Source of the DNA: Pseudomonadota bacterium
Lineage (GTDB): Bacteria; Pseudomonadota; Gammaproteobacteria; Burkholderiales; Burkholderiaceae_C
Reading direction: 5' to 3'
DNA length: 22,932 nt
Assembly (NCBI GenBank): GCA_023438115.1
Contig: JAEZEB010000259.1
Coordinates: forward strand, 1-22,932
Position numbers and translations under genes: made by a program. Below the pieces are notes generated by a model, which worked only from the letters and a program-made list of their open reading frames with translations, was not told the origin of the DNA and did no database searches. Below, piece by piece: positions 7,250-15,002 of this stretch. The number at the start of each line of letters is the position of its first letter. The first letter of the stretch is position 1.

Positions 7250-8746
7250 ATGCACAAATACGACGAGATGTTCGCCCAGCTGCCGGGAGAAGGCGCGGTC
7301 CAGTTCCAGTCCATGTCCCTGGGCGGAATGTCGCAGGAGCAGGTGCAGGGGGTGCGCGACCACTACCGCACCTACGCCGAGTGGCTGGGCCGCCAGCCGC
7401 AGGAGGTGCTGCGTGCCCGGCGCGACGAAGCCGAGATGATCTTCCGCCGCGTGGGCATCACCTTCGCGGTGTACGGGGCGAAGGACGAGGACAACTCCGG
7501 CACCGAGCGCCTGATCCCCTTCGACCTGATCCCGCGCATCATCCCGGCGGCCGAATGGAGCCGGATGGAACAGGGCCTGGTGCAGCGCGTGACCGCGCTC
7601 AACCGCTTCATCCATGACGTCTACCACGAGCAGGAGATCGTCAAGGCCGGCATCGTGCCGCTGGCGCAGATCACGGGCAATGCCCAGTTCCGCCCCGAGA
7701 TGGTCGGGGTGAACGTGCCCAACGACATCTATTCGCACATCGCCGGCATCGACATCGTGCGCGCGCCCAATCCCTCGGGCGAGGCCGAGTACTACGTGCT
7801 GGAAGACAACCTGCGCGTGCCCAGCGGCGTGAGCTACATGCTGGAAGACCGCAAGATGATGATGCGGCTCTTCCCGGACCTGTTCAGCGCCTACCAGGTC
7901 GCGCCGGTGATGCACTACCCCGACCTGCTGCTGGAGACGCTGCGCGCCTCGGCGCCGGCCACCACCGACGATCCCACCGTGGTGGTGCTCACGCCGGGCA
8001 TGTACAACAGCGCCTACTTCGAGCACGCGTTCCTCGCCCAGCAGATGGGCGTGGAACTGGTGGAGGGGCAGGATCTCTTCGTGCGCGACAACTTCGTCTA
8101 CATGCGCACCACGCGCGGCCCGCGCCGGGTGGACGTGATCTACCGGCGCGTCGACGACGACTTCCTGGACCCGCTCGCCTTCCGGCCCAATTCCACGCTG
8201 GGCTGCGCCGGGCTGCTCAACGCCTACCGCGCGGGCAACGTGGCCCTGTGCAACGCCATCGGCACGGGGGTGGCCGACGACAAGTCGATCTATCCCTACG
8301 TGCCGAAGATGATCGAGTTCTACCTGGGCGAGAAGCCGATTCTCTCCAACGTGCCCACCTACACCTGCCGCAACGGCGAGGACCTCAAGTACGTCCTGGC
8401 GAACCTGAAGGACCTGGTGGTGAAGGAGGTGCACGGCGCCGGCGGCTACGGCATGCTGGTCGGGCCGGCCGCCTCGCGCGAGGAAATCGAGCAGTTCCGG
8501 GCGGCCATCCAGGCACGTCCGGAAGGCTATATCGCGCAGCCGACGCTCTCGCTGTCGAGCTGTCCGACCTTCGTCGAGCAGGGCATCGCCCCGCGCCATG
8601 TCGACCTGCGGCCCTTCGTGCTCTCGGGCAAGGAGGTGCAGATGGTGCCCGGCGGCCTCACCCGCGTGGCGCTGAAGGAAGGCTCCCTGGTCGTCAACTC
8701 GTCGCAGGGCGGCGGCACCAAGGACACCTGGATCCTCGAAGTCTGA
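7250..8746 (+). CDS. Circularly permuted ATP-grasp protein (predicted amidoligase)
   Basis: A 498-residue soluble protein of the circularly permuted type 2 ATP-grasp family (COG2308; formerly DUF404/DUF407). Members are predicted from fold and gene neighbourhoods to join an amine to a carboxylate using ATP, perhaps building or modifying a peptide; no substrate is established that I know of. Visible family features are the H-D-V-Y-H-E-Q-E-I-V segment, Y-Y-V-L-E-D-N-L-R-V-P-S-G-V-S-Y, the G-C-A-G-L-L-N-A-Y-R segment and the glycine loop H-G-A-G-G-Y-G-M-L near residue 396. The open frame extends upstream into comEC, but family similarity begins at this ATG, 70 bp after the comEC stop. The next gene is its standard alpha-E partner, 17 bases downstream, so the two are probably co-transcribed. 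Confidence 0.92.
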   Translation: MHKYDEMFAQLPGEGAVQFQSMSLGGMSQEQVQGVRDHYRTYAEWLGRQPQEVLRARRDEAEMIFRRVGITFAVYGAKDEDNSGTERLIPFDLIPRIIPAAEWSRMEQGLVQRVTALNRFIHDVYHEQEIVKAGIVPLAQITGNAQFRPEMVGVNVPNDIYSHIAGIDIVRAPNPSGEAEYYVLEDNLRVPSGVSYMLEDRKMMMRLFPDLFSAYQVAPVMHYPDLLLETLRASAPATTDDPTVVVLTPGMYNSAYFEHAFLAQQMGVELVEGQDLFVRDNFVYMRTTRGPRRVDVIYRRVDDDFLDPLAFRPNSTLGCAGLLNAYRAGNVALCNAIGTGVADDKSIYPYVPKMIEFYLGEKPILSNVPTYTCRNGEDLKYVLANLKDLVVKEVHGAGGYGMLVGPAASREEIEQFRAAIQARPEGYIAQPTLSLSSCPTFVEQGIAPRHVDLRPFVLSGKEVQMVPGGLTRVALKEGSLVVNSSQGGGTKDTWILEV

Positions 8747-8763
8747 CCGCGGAGAAGAAGAAC

Positions 8764-9717
8764 ATGCTTTCGAGGACCGCCGACCACCTGTACTGGATGG
8801 CGCGCTACACCGAGCGCGCGGAGAACACCGCGCGCATGCTGGACGTGAACTACCAGACCTCGCTGCTGCCCCAGTCCGCCGCCGTCTCCAGGCTCGGCTG
8901 GCAGGGCCTGCTGTCGATCAGCGAGCTGATGCCGGCCTACCAGGCCAAGCACGGCGAGGTCGATCCGCAGCGCGTCATGCACTTCATGGTGCGCGACGAG
9001 GGCAACCCTTCGTCCATCCTGTCCTGCCTGCGGGCGGCGCGCGAGAACGCCCGGGCCGTGCGCGGCTCGCTCACCACCGAGGCCTGGGAGACGCAGAACC
9101 AGACCTGGCTGGAGGTCAACCGGATGCTGCGCACCGGCGAGATCGAGCGCGATCCCGGCCAGTTCTACGAGTGGGTGAAGTTCCGCTCGCACCTGTCGCG
9201 CGGCGTGACCGTGGGCACCATGCTGATGGACGAGGCGCTGCACTTCATGCGCCTGGGCACCTTCCTGGAACGCGCCGACAACACGGCCCGCCTGGTGGAC
9301 GTGAAGTTCCACGCGGTGCAGAGCGATTTCTTCGGCGCGGCGAGCGAGCGCGACCAGGAGTACGACTTCTACCACTGGAGCGCGATCCTGCGCAGCGTCT
9401 CCGGCTTCGAGATCTACCGCAAGGTCTACCGCGACGTGATCACGCCCGAGCGCGTGGCCGACCTGCTGATCCTGCGGCCCGACATGCCGCGCTCGCTGCA
9501 CGCGAGCATGAACGAGGTGGTGGCCAACCTCGCGATGGTGGCCAACGACCAGTCGGCCGAGACGCAGCGCCGCGCCGGCAAGCTGCGGGCCGAGCTGCAG
9601 TACGGCCACATCGACGAGATCCTGGCCACGGGGCTGCACGCCTTCCTCACGCAGTTCCTGGACCGCGTGAACGAGATCGGTGCGCGGATCAGCCGCGACT
9701 TCCTGATCCCGGCCTGA
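8764..9717 (+). CDS. Alpha-E domain-containing protein, partner of the ATP-grasp enzyme
   Basis: A 317-residue, largely helical protein of the alpha-E family (COG2307, once DUF403), found with circularly permuted ATP-grasp genes and predicted to act in the same peptide-modifying pathway. Its hallmark appears twice: E-R-A-E-N-T-A-R-M-L-D-V at 17-28 and E-R-A-D-N-T-A-R-L-V-D-V at 169-180, which suggests an internally duplicated helical fold. GGAGAAG precedes the ATG at good distance. The open frame extends upstream inside the ATP-grasp gene, but the family begins at M-L-S-R-T-A-D-H-L-Y-W-M. The last 29 bases overlap the end of the convergent SpoIIAA-like gene. No transglutaminase-like or Anbu gene follows, although these commonly accompany the pair. 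Confidence 0.92.
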   Translation: MLSRTADHLYWMARYTERAENTARMLDVNYQTSLLPQSAAVSRLGWQGLLSISELMPAYQAKHGEVDPQRVMHFMVRDEGNPSSILSCLRAARENARAVRGSLTTEAWETQNQTWLEVNRMLRTGEIERDPGQFYEWVKFRSHLSRGVTVGTMLMDEALHFMRLGTFLERADNTARLVDVKFHAVQSDFFGAASERDQEYDFYHWSAILRSVSGFEIYRKVYRDVITPERVADLLILRPDMPRSLHASMNEVVANLAMVANDQSAETQRRAGKLRAELQYGHIDEILATGLHAFLTQFLDRVNEIGARISRDFLIPA

Positions 9718-10138
9718 GGCGGGCGAGGGCGCGCGCCAGCGCCGGCCTGCGCGCCTGCCGGGGCGCCGGCGCGGGCGGCTGCCCTTCGAGCAGCCAGGCG
9801 ATCGCATCGGCTTCGGCATCGAACACGCGCACGTTGCTGCCGTTGCGCCGCGCCGCCTTCTCGCTCACGCGCGTCAGCCGCTCCGGCGGCACCAGCGAGG
9901 CGATTTTCTCCATGTGCGAGAGGCTGGCCGCGGCCTCGATGCCGATGCGGAACTGCTCCGGCTGCGAGAAGGGCGTGTCCACCCGCCGCAGGTCCACCAG
10001 CACGCTGGACCGGTCCCAGGTCTCGCTGTCCACGCCGATCAGGTGGATCAGCGACAGCAGTTCCTCGAAGGCCGGACGCCCGCTGACCGTCACGCGCATG
10101 TAGCGCGCCTGGCGGGCAATCGCGACGTCGTAGTCCAT
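9689..10138 (-). CDS. SpoIIAA/STAS-like domain protein
   Basis: A 149-residue soluble protein resembling small STAS/SpoIIAA-like proteins (SEC14-like fold). Alternating beta-strand and helix segments are visible: M-R-V-T-V-S-G-R-P near the start, S-S-V-L-V-D-L-R-R-V in the middle, then a helical I-E-A-A-A-S-L-S-H-M-E-K segment and R-V-F-D-A-E-A-D-A-I-A-W-L near residue 110. Such domains often bind partners or small ligands; no function can be assigned. The last roughly 25 residues are Arg/Ala/Pro-rich and probably disordered. I chose the ATG at 10138, with a GAAG about eight bases upstream, over an in-frame TTG at 10150. It shares a strand with the HD gene but lies 121 bp downstream, across hairpins, so operon membership is uncertain. 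Confidence 0.75.
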   Translation of the reverse strand: MDYDVAIARQARYMRVTVSGRPAFEELLSLIHLIGVDSETWDRSSVLVDLRRVDTPFSQPEQFRIGIEAAASLSHMEKIASLVPPERLTRVSEKAARRNGSNVRVFDAEADAIAWLLEGQPPAPAPRQARRPALARALARLRPGSGSRG

Positions 10139-10213
10139 GGCGAGCTTCAATGTGCCAAAGGACCGCGCACACGGGTGCGCCGGATGTCACGAAGCCAGGC
10201 GCCGTACGACCCT

Positions 10214-10246
10214 GTTACGCAAGTAACGCACGCAAGCGTGCGCTAC
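10214..10246. repeat. Two overlapping inverted repeats (hairpin region) between the HD and SpoIIAA-like genes
   Basis: GTTAC (10214-10218) and GTAAC (10223-10227) can pair around a GCAA loop. GTAACGCACGC (10223-10233) and GCGTGCGCTAC (10236-10246) form 11-base arms with one mismatch and a two-base centre. The two structures share the GTAAC bases, so only one can form at a time. The region follows the HD gene stop on the minus strand. It has no T-run after either stem in either direction, so it is not a standard Rho-independent terminator. It could be an RNA-stabilising or pausing structure, or a dispersed intergenic repeat. Confidence 0.55.
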
Positions 10247-10259
10247 GTCACGCCGGCGG

Positions 10260-10889
10260 CTACGCGGGAGCTCGCAGTGCCGCGAGCGAGGCCGCGAGGT
10301 TGGCGCGGGCCCGTTCCTCCAGGGCCGCGCGATAAGGCTCGGTGAGATACAGGCGCGGCCGGGCGAGGAAGCCGGCCAGCACGCGCTCGCGACCGACACG
10401 AAAGTCTTCGTCCGGCACGTGCGCGTACTCGGCGCGCACTTGGCGCTCGTATTCGGCGAAGCGTTCGGGCGCCGTGCCCAGGATCGCCAGGTCGATGTCC
10501 AGCAGCAGCGCGGTGTCTGGATCGTCCGTCGCTTCGTGCCCGCCGGTGGCCAGCACGAGATCGCGCACGCGCGCGGCGGCCGCGGGGTCGCAGCCCGCCG
10601 CTTCCATGCTGCGGGCGGCCCAGTCGGCGCTGAGCGCCTCGTTGTCGTCCCGCGCCGGGGCGTACACGGCATCGTGGAACCACAGCGCGATTTCCACTTC
10701 CGCCGGCCGGCGTGCCAGCGAAGCCGCGGCATCGAAGTGGTCCAGGCATTCGCGCAGGTGCTGTAGCGTGTGGTAGCGCCGGTGCGGCTGGCTGTAGGCG
10801 GCCACGAGCTGGTTGAACAGCCCGAGCGGGATCTCCTGCGCGCCCAGCTCGCCCCACAGCCGGCGCCATCCGTCCCCGGTCAGCCTCAT
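10260..10889 (-). CDS. HD-domain metal-dependent phosphohydrolase-like protein (COG4339 type)
   Basis: A 209-residue cytosolic protein of the predicted HD-superfamily hydrolases. The metal-binding pattern is visible: Y-H-T-L-Q-H (H40 and H44), W-F-H-D-A-V-Y (H72-D73), T-G-G-H-E and, further on, L-L-D-I-D-L. Family members are thought to hydrolyse phosphate esters of unknown substrates. The ATG overlaps the mltB stop as ATGA on the minus strand, implying translational coupling to the envelope genes upstream. The C-terminus (E-R-A-R-A-N-L-A-A-S-L) is helical and ordinary. The coupling to a lytic transglycosylase gives no direct functional clue, but suggests the two proteins are wanted at matched levels. 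Confidence 0.85.
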   Translation of the reverse strand: MRLTGDGWRRLWGELGAQEIPLGLFNQLVAAYSQPHRRYHTLQHLRECLDHFDAAASLARRPAEVEIALWFHDAVYAPARDDNEALSADWAARSMEAAGCDPAAAARVRDLVLATGGHEATDDPDTALLLDIDLAILGTAPERFAEYERQVRAEYAHVPDEDFRVGRERVLAGFLARPRLYLTEPYRAALEERARANLAASLAALRAPA

Positions 10890-12019
10890 CGCGTGCTTGC
10901 GGTGGCGCCGACGAAGGCCTCCCGCACCTCGCGTCCCAGCTCGATCACGGCCATCGCGTAGTAGCTGGACCAGTTGTAGCGGGTGATCACGTAGAAGTTC
11001 TCCGTTCCGGCGACGTACGTCGGCGCATCGCCGCCGTTCTGCAGCTCGATCAGCGCCAGCGGCCCGGGGTGCTCCAGCGCCGGTCCTTCGAGCACCGCGC
11101 CCTTCGCCTGGAAGCTCGCCACGGTAAAGGTGGGGAGGATGTCGGGCGCGAGCAGGGCGTCGAGGTCCAGCTTCGCCGGATCGAAGCGCACCGGGTAGTG
11201 CGTGGGCATGCCGGTGGTCCAGCCGTAGCCCTTGAAGTAGTTGGCCACGGAGCCGATCACGTCGTCGGTGCTGCCCACGAGGTCGATCGACTTGTCGCCG
11301 TCGTAGTCGACACCCCAGCGCGCGATGCTGGTGGGCATGAACTGCGGCATGCCCCAGGCGCCGGCGTAGCTGCCGCGCGGGCGCAGCGGGCTGGTGCGTT
11401 GCGCGTGGTGCCACAGGAGGAACTGCTCGAGCTCGCCGCGGAAGTACTTGACGCGCTCCGCCGCGCGCGGGTGCTCCTGCGGGAAGTCGAAGGAGAGCGT
11501 CGCCAGTGCATCGAGCACGCGGAAGTCGCCCATGGTGCGGCCGTAGATCGTCTCCACGCCGATGATGCCCACGATGATCTCCGCCGGCACGCCGAACTCC
11601 TGCTCGGCGCGCTGCAGCGTGGAGAGGTTCTCCTCCCAGAAGCGCACGCCGGCCGCGATGCGCACTTCGTCGATGAAGCGGCTGCGGTAGACGCGCCAAT
11701 TCTTGGGCTGGCCGGCGGGCGCCGGCTGCATCAGGCGCGTGACGACGGCGAGGTTCTGCGCCTGGCCGACCATGCGGCGTACCCAGGCCGGATCGAGGTC
11801 GCGGCGGGCGGCGAGGTCGTCGGCGAACTGCATCGCGTCCTCGCGGCTAGCGTAGGCGGGGCCGCTGCGTTCCGTCGTGCGCCCGCGTGTGCGAGACGCG
11901 GGACGCGCTTGCGCGACTTCGACGGCTTCCTGCACGGGCGGCGGCGGGGTCTGTGCCTGTGCCGTCCCCTGGAAGGCGAGCACGGGCAGCAGCGGGAACA
12001 GCAGGTTCTTGAGTGACAT
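10886..12019 (-). CDS. mltB: Lytic murein transglycosylase B (GH103 family)
   Basis: A 377-residue periplasmic enzyme that cleaves the glycan strands of peptidoglycan, leaving 1,6-anhydro-muramyl ends. A signal peptide (M-S-L-K-N-L-L-F-P-L-L-P-V-L-A-F..., likely cut after A-Q-A near residue 22) lacks a lipobox cysteine, so the protein should be soluble rather than a lipoprotein as in E. coli MltB. The catalytic glutamate is E156 in I-I-G-V-E-T-I-Y-G-R, followed by the family sequence R-V-L-D-A-L-A-T-L-S-F. G-A-W-G-M-P-Q-F-M-P-T-S and the D-Y-D-G-D-K-S-I-D-L calcium-loop-like segment are also present. The start ATG shares one base with the tgpA stop (TGATG). The frame stays open for about 680 codons upstream, but that extension is a shadow of the transglutaminase gene. 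Confidence 0.95.
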   Translation of the reverse strand: MSLKNLLFPLLPVLAFQGTAQAQTPPPPVQEAVEVAQARPASRTRGRTTERSGPAYASREDAMQFADDLAARRDLDPAWVRRMVGQAQNLAVVTRLMQPAPAGQPKNWRVYRSRFIDEVRIAAGVRFWEENLSTLQRAEQEFGVPAEIIVGIIGVETIYGRTMGDFRVLDALATLSFDFPQEHPRAAERVKYFRGELEQFLLWHHAQRTSPLRPRGSYAGAWGMPQFMPTSIARWGVDYDGDKSIDLVGSTDDVIGSVANYFKGYGWTTGMPTHYPVRFDPAKLDLDALLAPDILPTFTVASFQAKGAVLEGPALEHPGPLALIELQNGGDAPTYVAGTENFYVITRYNWSSYYAMAVIELGREVREAFVGATASTR

Positions 12020-14031
12020 CAATGGGGCCAGGAGAGTTGCCGGAATTCGCGCCGCAGCGCGGCGAGCGAGGCTCCGGGCACGCGCGCGTACCGCTGGGCT
12101 TCCAGCTTCAGGAGCCAATCCGCCAATCCTCGCGCATCCGGACCAAACCGTGTCGTGACAAGGTTTGCGATTTCGCGCGGAGGCATGGCCGCACCGACCT
12201 CCAGCCCGCGCTGGCTCAGCTGCTTGCGCGCGCGCGCGAGCAGCCGCAGCCAGGGATCGTGCTGCAGCCGGTCCCACCAGCTCCAGAGCGCGCCGCCCAG
12301 CGCCACCAGCACCACCACCGCCAGCAGCACGCGCGCCAGGTCTTCCCAGCTCGGGGAGCGGAAGCCCAGGTTGCGCAGCAGGTTCAGCTGCTTGCTCTGC
12401 GTGTAGTTCAGGATCCACTGGTTCCAGCCGTTGTTCATGGCGTCCCAGTAGTTGCGCAGCATGGCGGTGAGGGTGGGACTGACGACCGACTCCACCGCGG
12501 TGGCCACCGCGCCGCGCGGCTGGACCAGGCGCTGGAACGTGCCGGTGCGTCCGGGCGAGACGACGGCGGTCGGATCCACCCGGGTCCAGCCGCGGCTCTC
12601 CAGCCACACCTCGGTCCAGGCGTGCGCGTCGCTCTGGCGCACCACCCAGTAGCCGTCGACGCTGTTCGGCGAGCCGCCCTGGTAGCCTGTCACGATGCGC
12701 GCGGGGATGTGCATGGCGCGCATCAGCACGACGAAGGCGGAGGCGATGTGTTCGCAGAAGCCCGCCTTGCGGTCGAACCAGAATTCGTCGGCGGTGTGCT
12801 CGCCGTACACCCCGGGCTCCAGCGTGTAGGTGTAGCCGCCCGTGCGCAGCTGGCGCAGCGCGGCCTGCACCAGCGACAGCGTGTCGCCGGCGGGGTTCTC
12901 GCGCATGAGCGTCGCGGCGAGCTCCCGCGTGCGCGGATCGAAGCCGGGCGGCAGGTCCATGTATTCGGCCGGCACGAGCGCGCGTTGCTGCGGGCCGTGG
13001 CGGAAGTTCACGTGGCTCTCGGCGCGGTAGCGAACGAGGTCGGTCGCGGGGCGCGAGGCGATCCACTGCAGCTCCGCCGTCATCGCCACTTGCACGCCCG
13101 GCACCTCCGGCGGCCGCGTGGCGGCGTCCAGCGTCAGCAGCCAGGGCCGGTTGTTCGGCTCCATCGTCACTTCGTAGCGGACCGGGGTGCCGAAGCCCGC
13201 CAGCCGCGCGTCGCCGACCACCGGCGGCGGAAACCGCGACAGCAGCCGCGGCAGCAGGGGCCGCCAGTTGCGGCCGTCGAAGCTGCTCAGCACCGGGCCG
13301 CGGAAGTACAGGTCGGCCTGCGCCGGCGGCCGGCCTTCGAAGCGGACCCGGAAAGCGATGGTGTCGTCCAGCGCCAGGCTGGCGATGTTGCCCACTTCCA
13401 TCTGCGAGGACAGGCCGCTGCGCCCGCTCATGGCGTCGGTGGGCAGGCCCCACAGCGGCGCGAAGCGCGGGAACAGCACGAACAGCACCGCCATGATGGG
13501 CGCGCCCAGCAGCGCCATCCAGCCGGCGGTGCGCGCGGCCATGGCGAGGGGCGGGCGGCCCACCGGCATGTGGGCGTTGACCAGGGCCGTCAGCAGTCCC
13601 AGCAATCCCAGCAGCATGGCCGCGGCGACCAGCAGCGACTGCGAGAAGAAGAAGTTCGTCAGCATCGTGAAGAAGCCGAGGAAGAAGATGACGAACGCGT
13701 CGCGCCGCGCCCGCAGCTCCAGGGTCTTCAGCGCCAGCAGCGCCACGATGAGGGTGACGCCGGCGTCGCGCCCGAGCAGGGTGCGGTGGCTCAGCCAGGT
13801 GGCCGCGAGGGTGACGGCGAGCAGGACCACCAGCCACCAGCGTCCCGGCAGGGGATTGCCCTGCACGGCCAGCGCGCCGCGCCAGACCAGGACCACCGCC
13901 ACCAGCAGCGAGCACCACCAGGGCAGGTTGCCCACCTGCGGCAACACCAGCCAGCCGATCACGACCAGCAGGAACAGCGTGTCCCGGCTGTCGCGCGGGA
14001 AGGACCCGATGCGGGCGAGCGGATTCAGCAC
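12019..14031 (-). CDS. TgpA-like membrane transglutaminase (DUF3488 and transglutaminase-like domains)
   Basis: A 670-residue inner-membrane protein. The N-terminal part has six or so hydrophobic helices (to about residue 185; DUF3488/TgpA_N). A large periplasmic region follows, containing a transglutaminase/protease core with the triad C426 (A-G-F-C-E-H), H470 (S-D-A-H-A-W-T-E) and D486 (T-R-V-D-P-T), all intact and normally spaced. A further membrane helix lies near 565-580, with a short cytosolic tail. Pseudomonas TgpA has this layout and is needed for viability; its substrate is unresolved. The start is GTG, and its first seven bases overlap the DUF58 gene end. No in-frame ATG lies nearby, and the first helix follows directly. 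Confidence 0.94.
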   Translation of the reverse strand: MLNPLARIGSFPRDSRDTLFLLVVIGWLVLPQVGNLPWWCSLLVAVVLVWRGALAVQGNPLPGRWWLVVLLAVTLAATWLSHRTLLGRDAGVTLIVALLALKTLELRARRDAFVIFFLGFFTMLTNFFFSQSLLVAAAMLLGLLGLLTALVNAHMPVGRPPLAMAARTAGWMALLGAPIMAVLFVLFPRFAPLWGLPTDAMSGRSGLSSQMEVGNIASLALDDTIAFRVRFEGRPPAQADLYFRGPVLSSFDGRNWRPLLPRLLSRFPPPVVGDARLAGFGTPVRYEVTMEPNNRPWLLTLDAATRPPEVPGVQVAMTAELQWIASRPATDLVRYRAESHVNFRHGPQQRALVPAEYMDLPPGFDPRTRELAATLMRENPAGDTLSLVQAALRQLRTGGYTYTLEPGVYGEHTADEFWFDRKAGFCEHIASAFVVLMRAMHIPARIVTGYQGGSPNSVDGYWVVRQSDAHAWTEVWLESRGWTRVDPTAVVSPGRTGTFQRLVQPRGAVATAVESVVSPTLTAMLRNYWDAMNNGWNQWILNYTQSKQLNLLRNLGFRSPSWEDLARVLLAVVVLVALGGALWSWWDRLQHDPWLRLLARARKQLSQRGLEVGAAMPPREIANLVTTRFGPDARGLADWLLKLEAQRYARVPGASLAALRREFRQLSWPH

Positions 14032-15002
14032 AGCGCCAGGGCCTCCAGGCAGCGCCGCTTGTGGGCCTCACCGCTCGCCGGCTTGATCTCGAGCGCGGGC
14101 AGGCGCAGGCCGTAGTCCTGTCCCAGCTTGTCGGCCTGCAGCACCCAGGCGGTCAGGCGCGACAGGCGCCCCTCGCGATCGGCGAGGCCGGCCTGCGCGA
14201 AATCGAGCCAGAGCTCGTGCCGCTGCGCCTGGTGCGTGTCGCGGCTCACGAGCTCGTCCGACTTCGCCGCCTTCTTCCACACCACCAGCTTGAGCGGATC
14301 GCCGCGGCGGTAGGCGCGCACGCCCTCGAATTCGCCGCTGTTGCTCACGCGCGCGGCGGCGCCGCTGCCCGCGCGCGGTTCACCCGGCGGCAGCGGCGGC
14401 GGATGCGCCTCGGGCTGGGGATACACCAGCACCTGCGCGGCCGGCCGCCACACCGTCCAGACGCGGAAGGTGCCGAGCGGAAAGCGCGTTTCCGCCGTCA
14501 GCGGCGGCACCCGGTGCAGGCCGCGGCGGTCGGGGCGGAAGGCCACCAGCACGGTGCAGGTGGCCTGGGCCGGAACGTCCGTCCAGCTCCAGTGGTCGTC
14601 GTGGGCCGTGTCGAGGACGGCCAGGCCGATACCGTGGCGCGGGCTGCGCCGGTTGTTGGCGAGCACCACCGACAGGGTGGCGCTCGCACCCACGAACTGC
14701 GGCGGCGGCTGCAGCAGCGCGAGGCCCAGGCCGCGCAGCGTGGCGTGGCAGACGTACATGCCCACGATCGCGCTGCCCGCCAGCAGGAAGGTGAGGAGGT
14801 AGCCCAGGTTCAGCTGGTAGTTGATGGAAGCCACCAGCAGCACCAGCAGCGTGGCCCCGAGCATGAAGCCGGGCCGCGTCGGCAGGATGTAGACGTTGCG
14901 CTGCGTGAGCGTGACCGTGTCCGTCAGCGGCAGCCGCGCCTGCCACCACTGGCGAAAACGGCGGCGAGCGATGGCGAAGGGATGCAGCGCGGCGAGGTTC
15001 AC
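14025..15002 (-). CDS. DUF58 domain protein, membrane-anchored MoxR partner
   Basis: A 325-residue protein with two adjacent hydrophobic segments near residues 38-80 and a cytosolic or periplasmic globular part. It carries the DUF58 signature near residue 230: E-F-E-G-V-R-A-Y-R-R-G-D-P-L-K, then V-V-W-K-K-A-A-K. DUF58 proteins sit in MoxR operons and often relate to von Willebrand A-like folds; the biochemical role is undefined. The start is a GTG whose bases overlap the moxR stop (GTGA on the minus strand); the open frame further upstream is a moxR shadow. The end overlaps the tgpA start by seven bases, so the three genes are very tightly coupled. Confidence 0.92.
   Translation of the reverse strand: MNLAALHPFAIARRRFRQWWQARLPLTDTVTLTQRNVYILPTRPGFMLGATLLVLLVASINYQLNLGYLLTFLLAGSAIVGMYVCHATLRGLGLALLQPPPQFVGASATLSVVLANNRRSPRHGIGLAVLDTAHDDHWSWTDVPAQATCTVLVAFRPDRRGLHRVPPLTAETRFPLGTFRVWTVWRPAAQVLVYPQPEAHPPPLPPGEPRAGSGAAARVSNSGEFEGVRAYRRGDPLKLVVWKKAAKSDELVSRDTHQAQRHELWLDFAQAGLADREGRLSRLTAWVLQADKLGQDYGLRLPALEIKPASGEAHKRRCLEALALC

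Noticed and set aside
3205..7314. A 1369-codon minus-strand open frame antisense to cheD, cheB and comEC
   Set aside because: Its translation is Arg/His/Gly/Ala-rich low-complexity sequence with no recognisable motif, while the opposite strand holds well-conserved genes with intact catalytic residues. This is the usual high-GC antisense shadow.
6773..8599. A 608-codon minus-strand frame opposite the ATP-grasp gene
   Set aside because: Val/His/Asp-rich shadow translation; the plus-strand ATP-grasp protein is clearly the real product.
12019..14031. The transglutaminase as the missing partner of the ATP-grasp/alpha-E module
   Set aside because: It is a multi-spanning TgpA-type membrane protein inside a MoxR-DUF58 operon, not the small soluble transglutaminase-like protein that accompanies alpha-E genes, and it lies over 2 kb away on the other strand.
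10886..14071. A 1061-codon minus-strand frame suggesting a giant fusion ending in MltB
   Set aside because: Only the last 377 codons resemble a protein family and they begin with a proper signal peptide. The upstream part is an alternative frame of the transglutaminase gene, which has its own intact triad and membrane helices.
12013..14115. A 700-codon plus-strand frame opposite the transglutaminase gene
   Set aside because: Gln/Arg/His-rich composition with no motif; it is the complement of an established gene.
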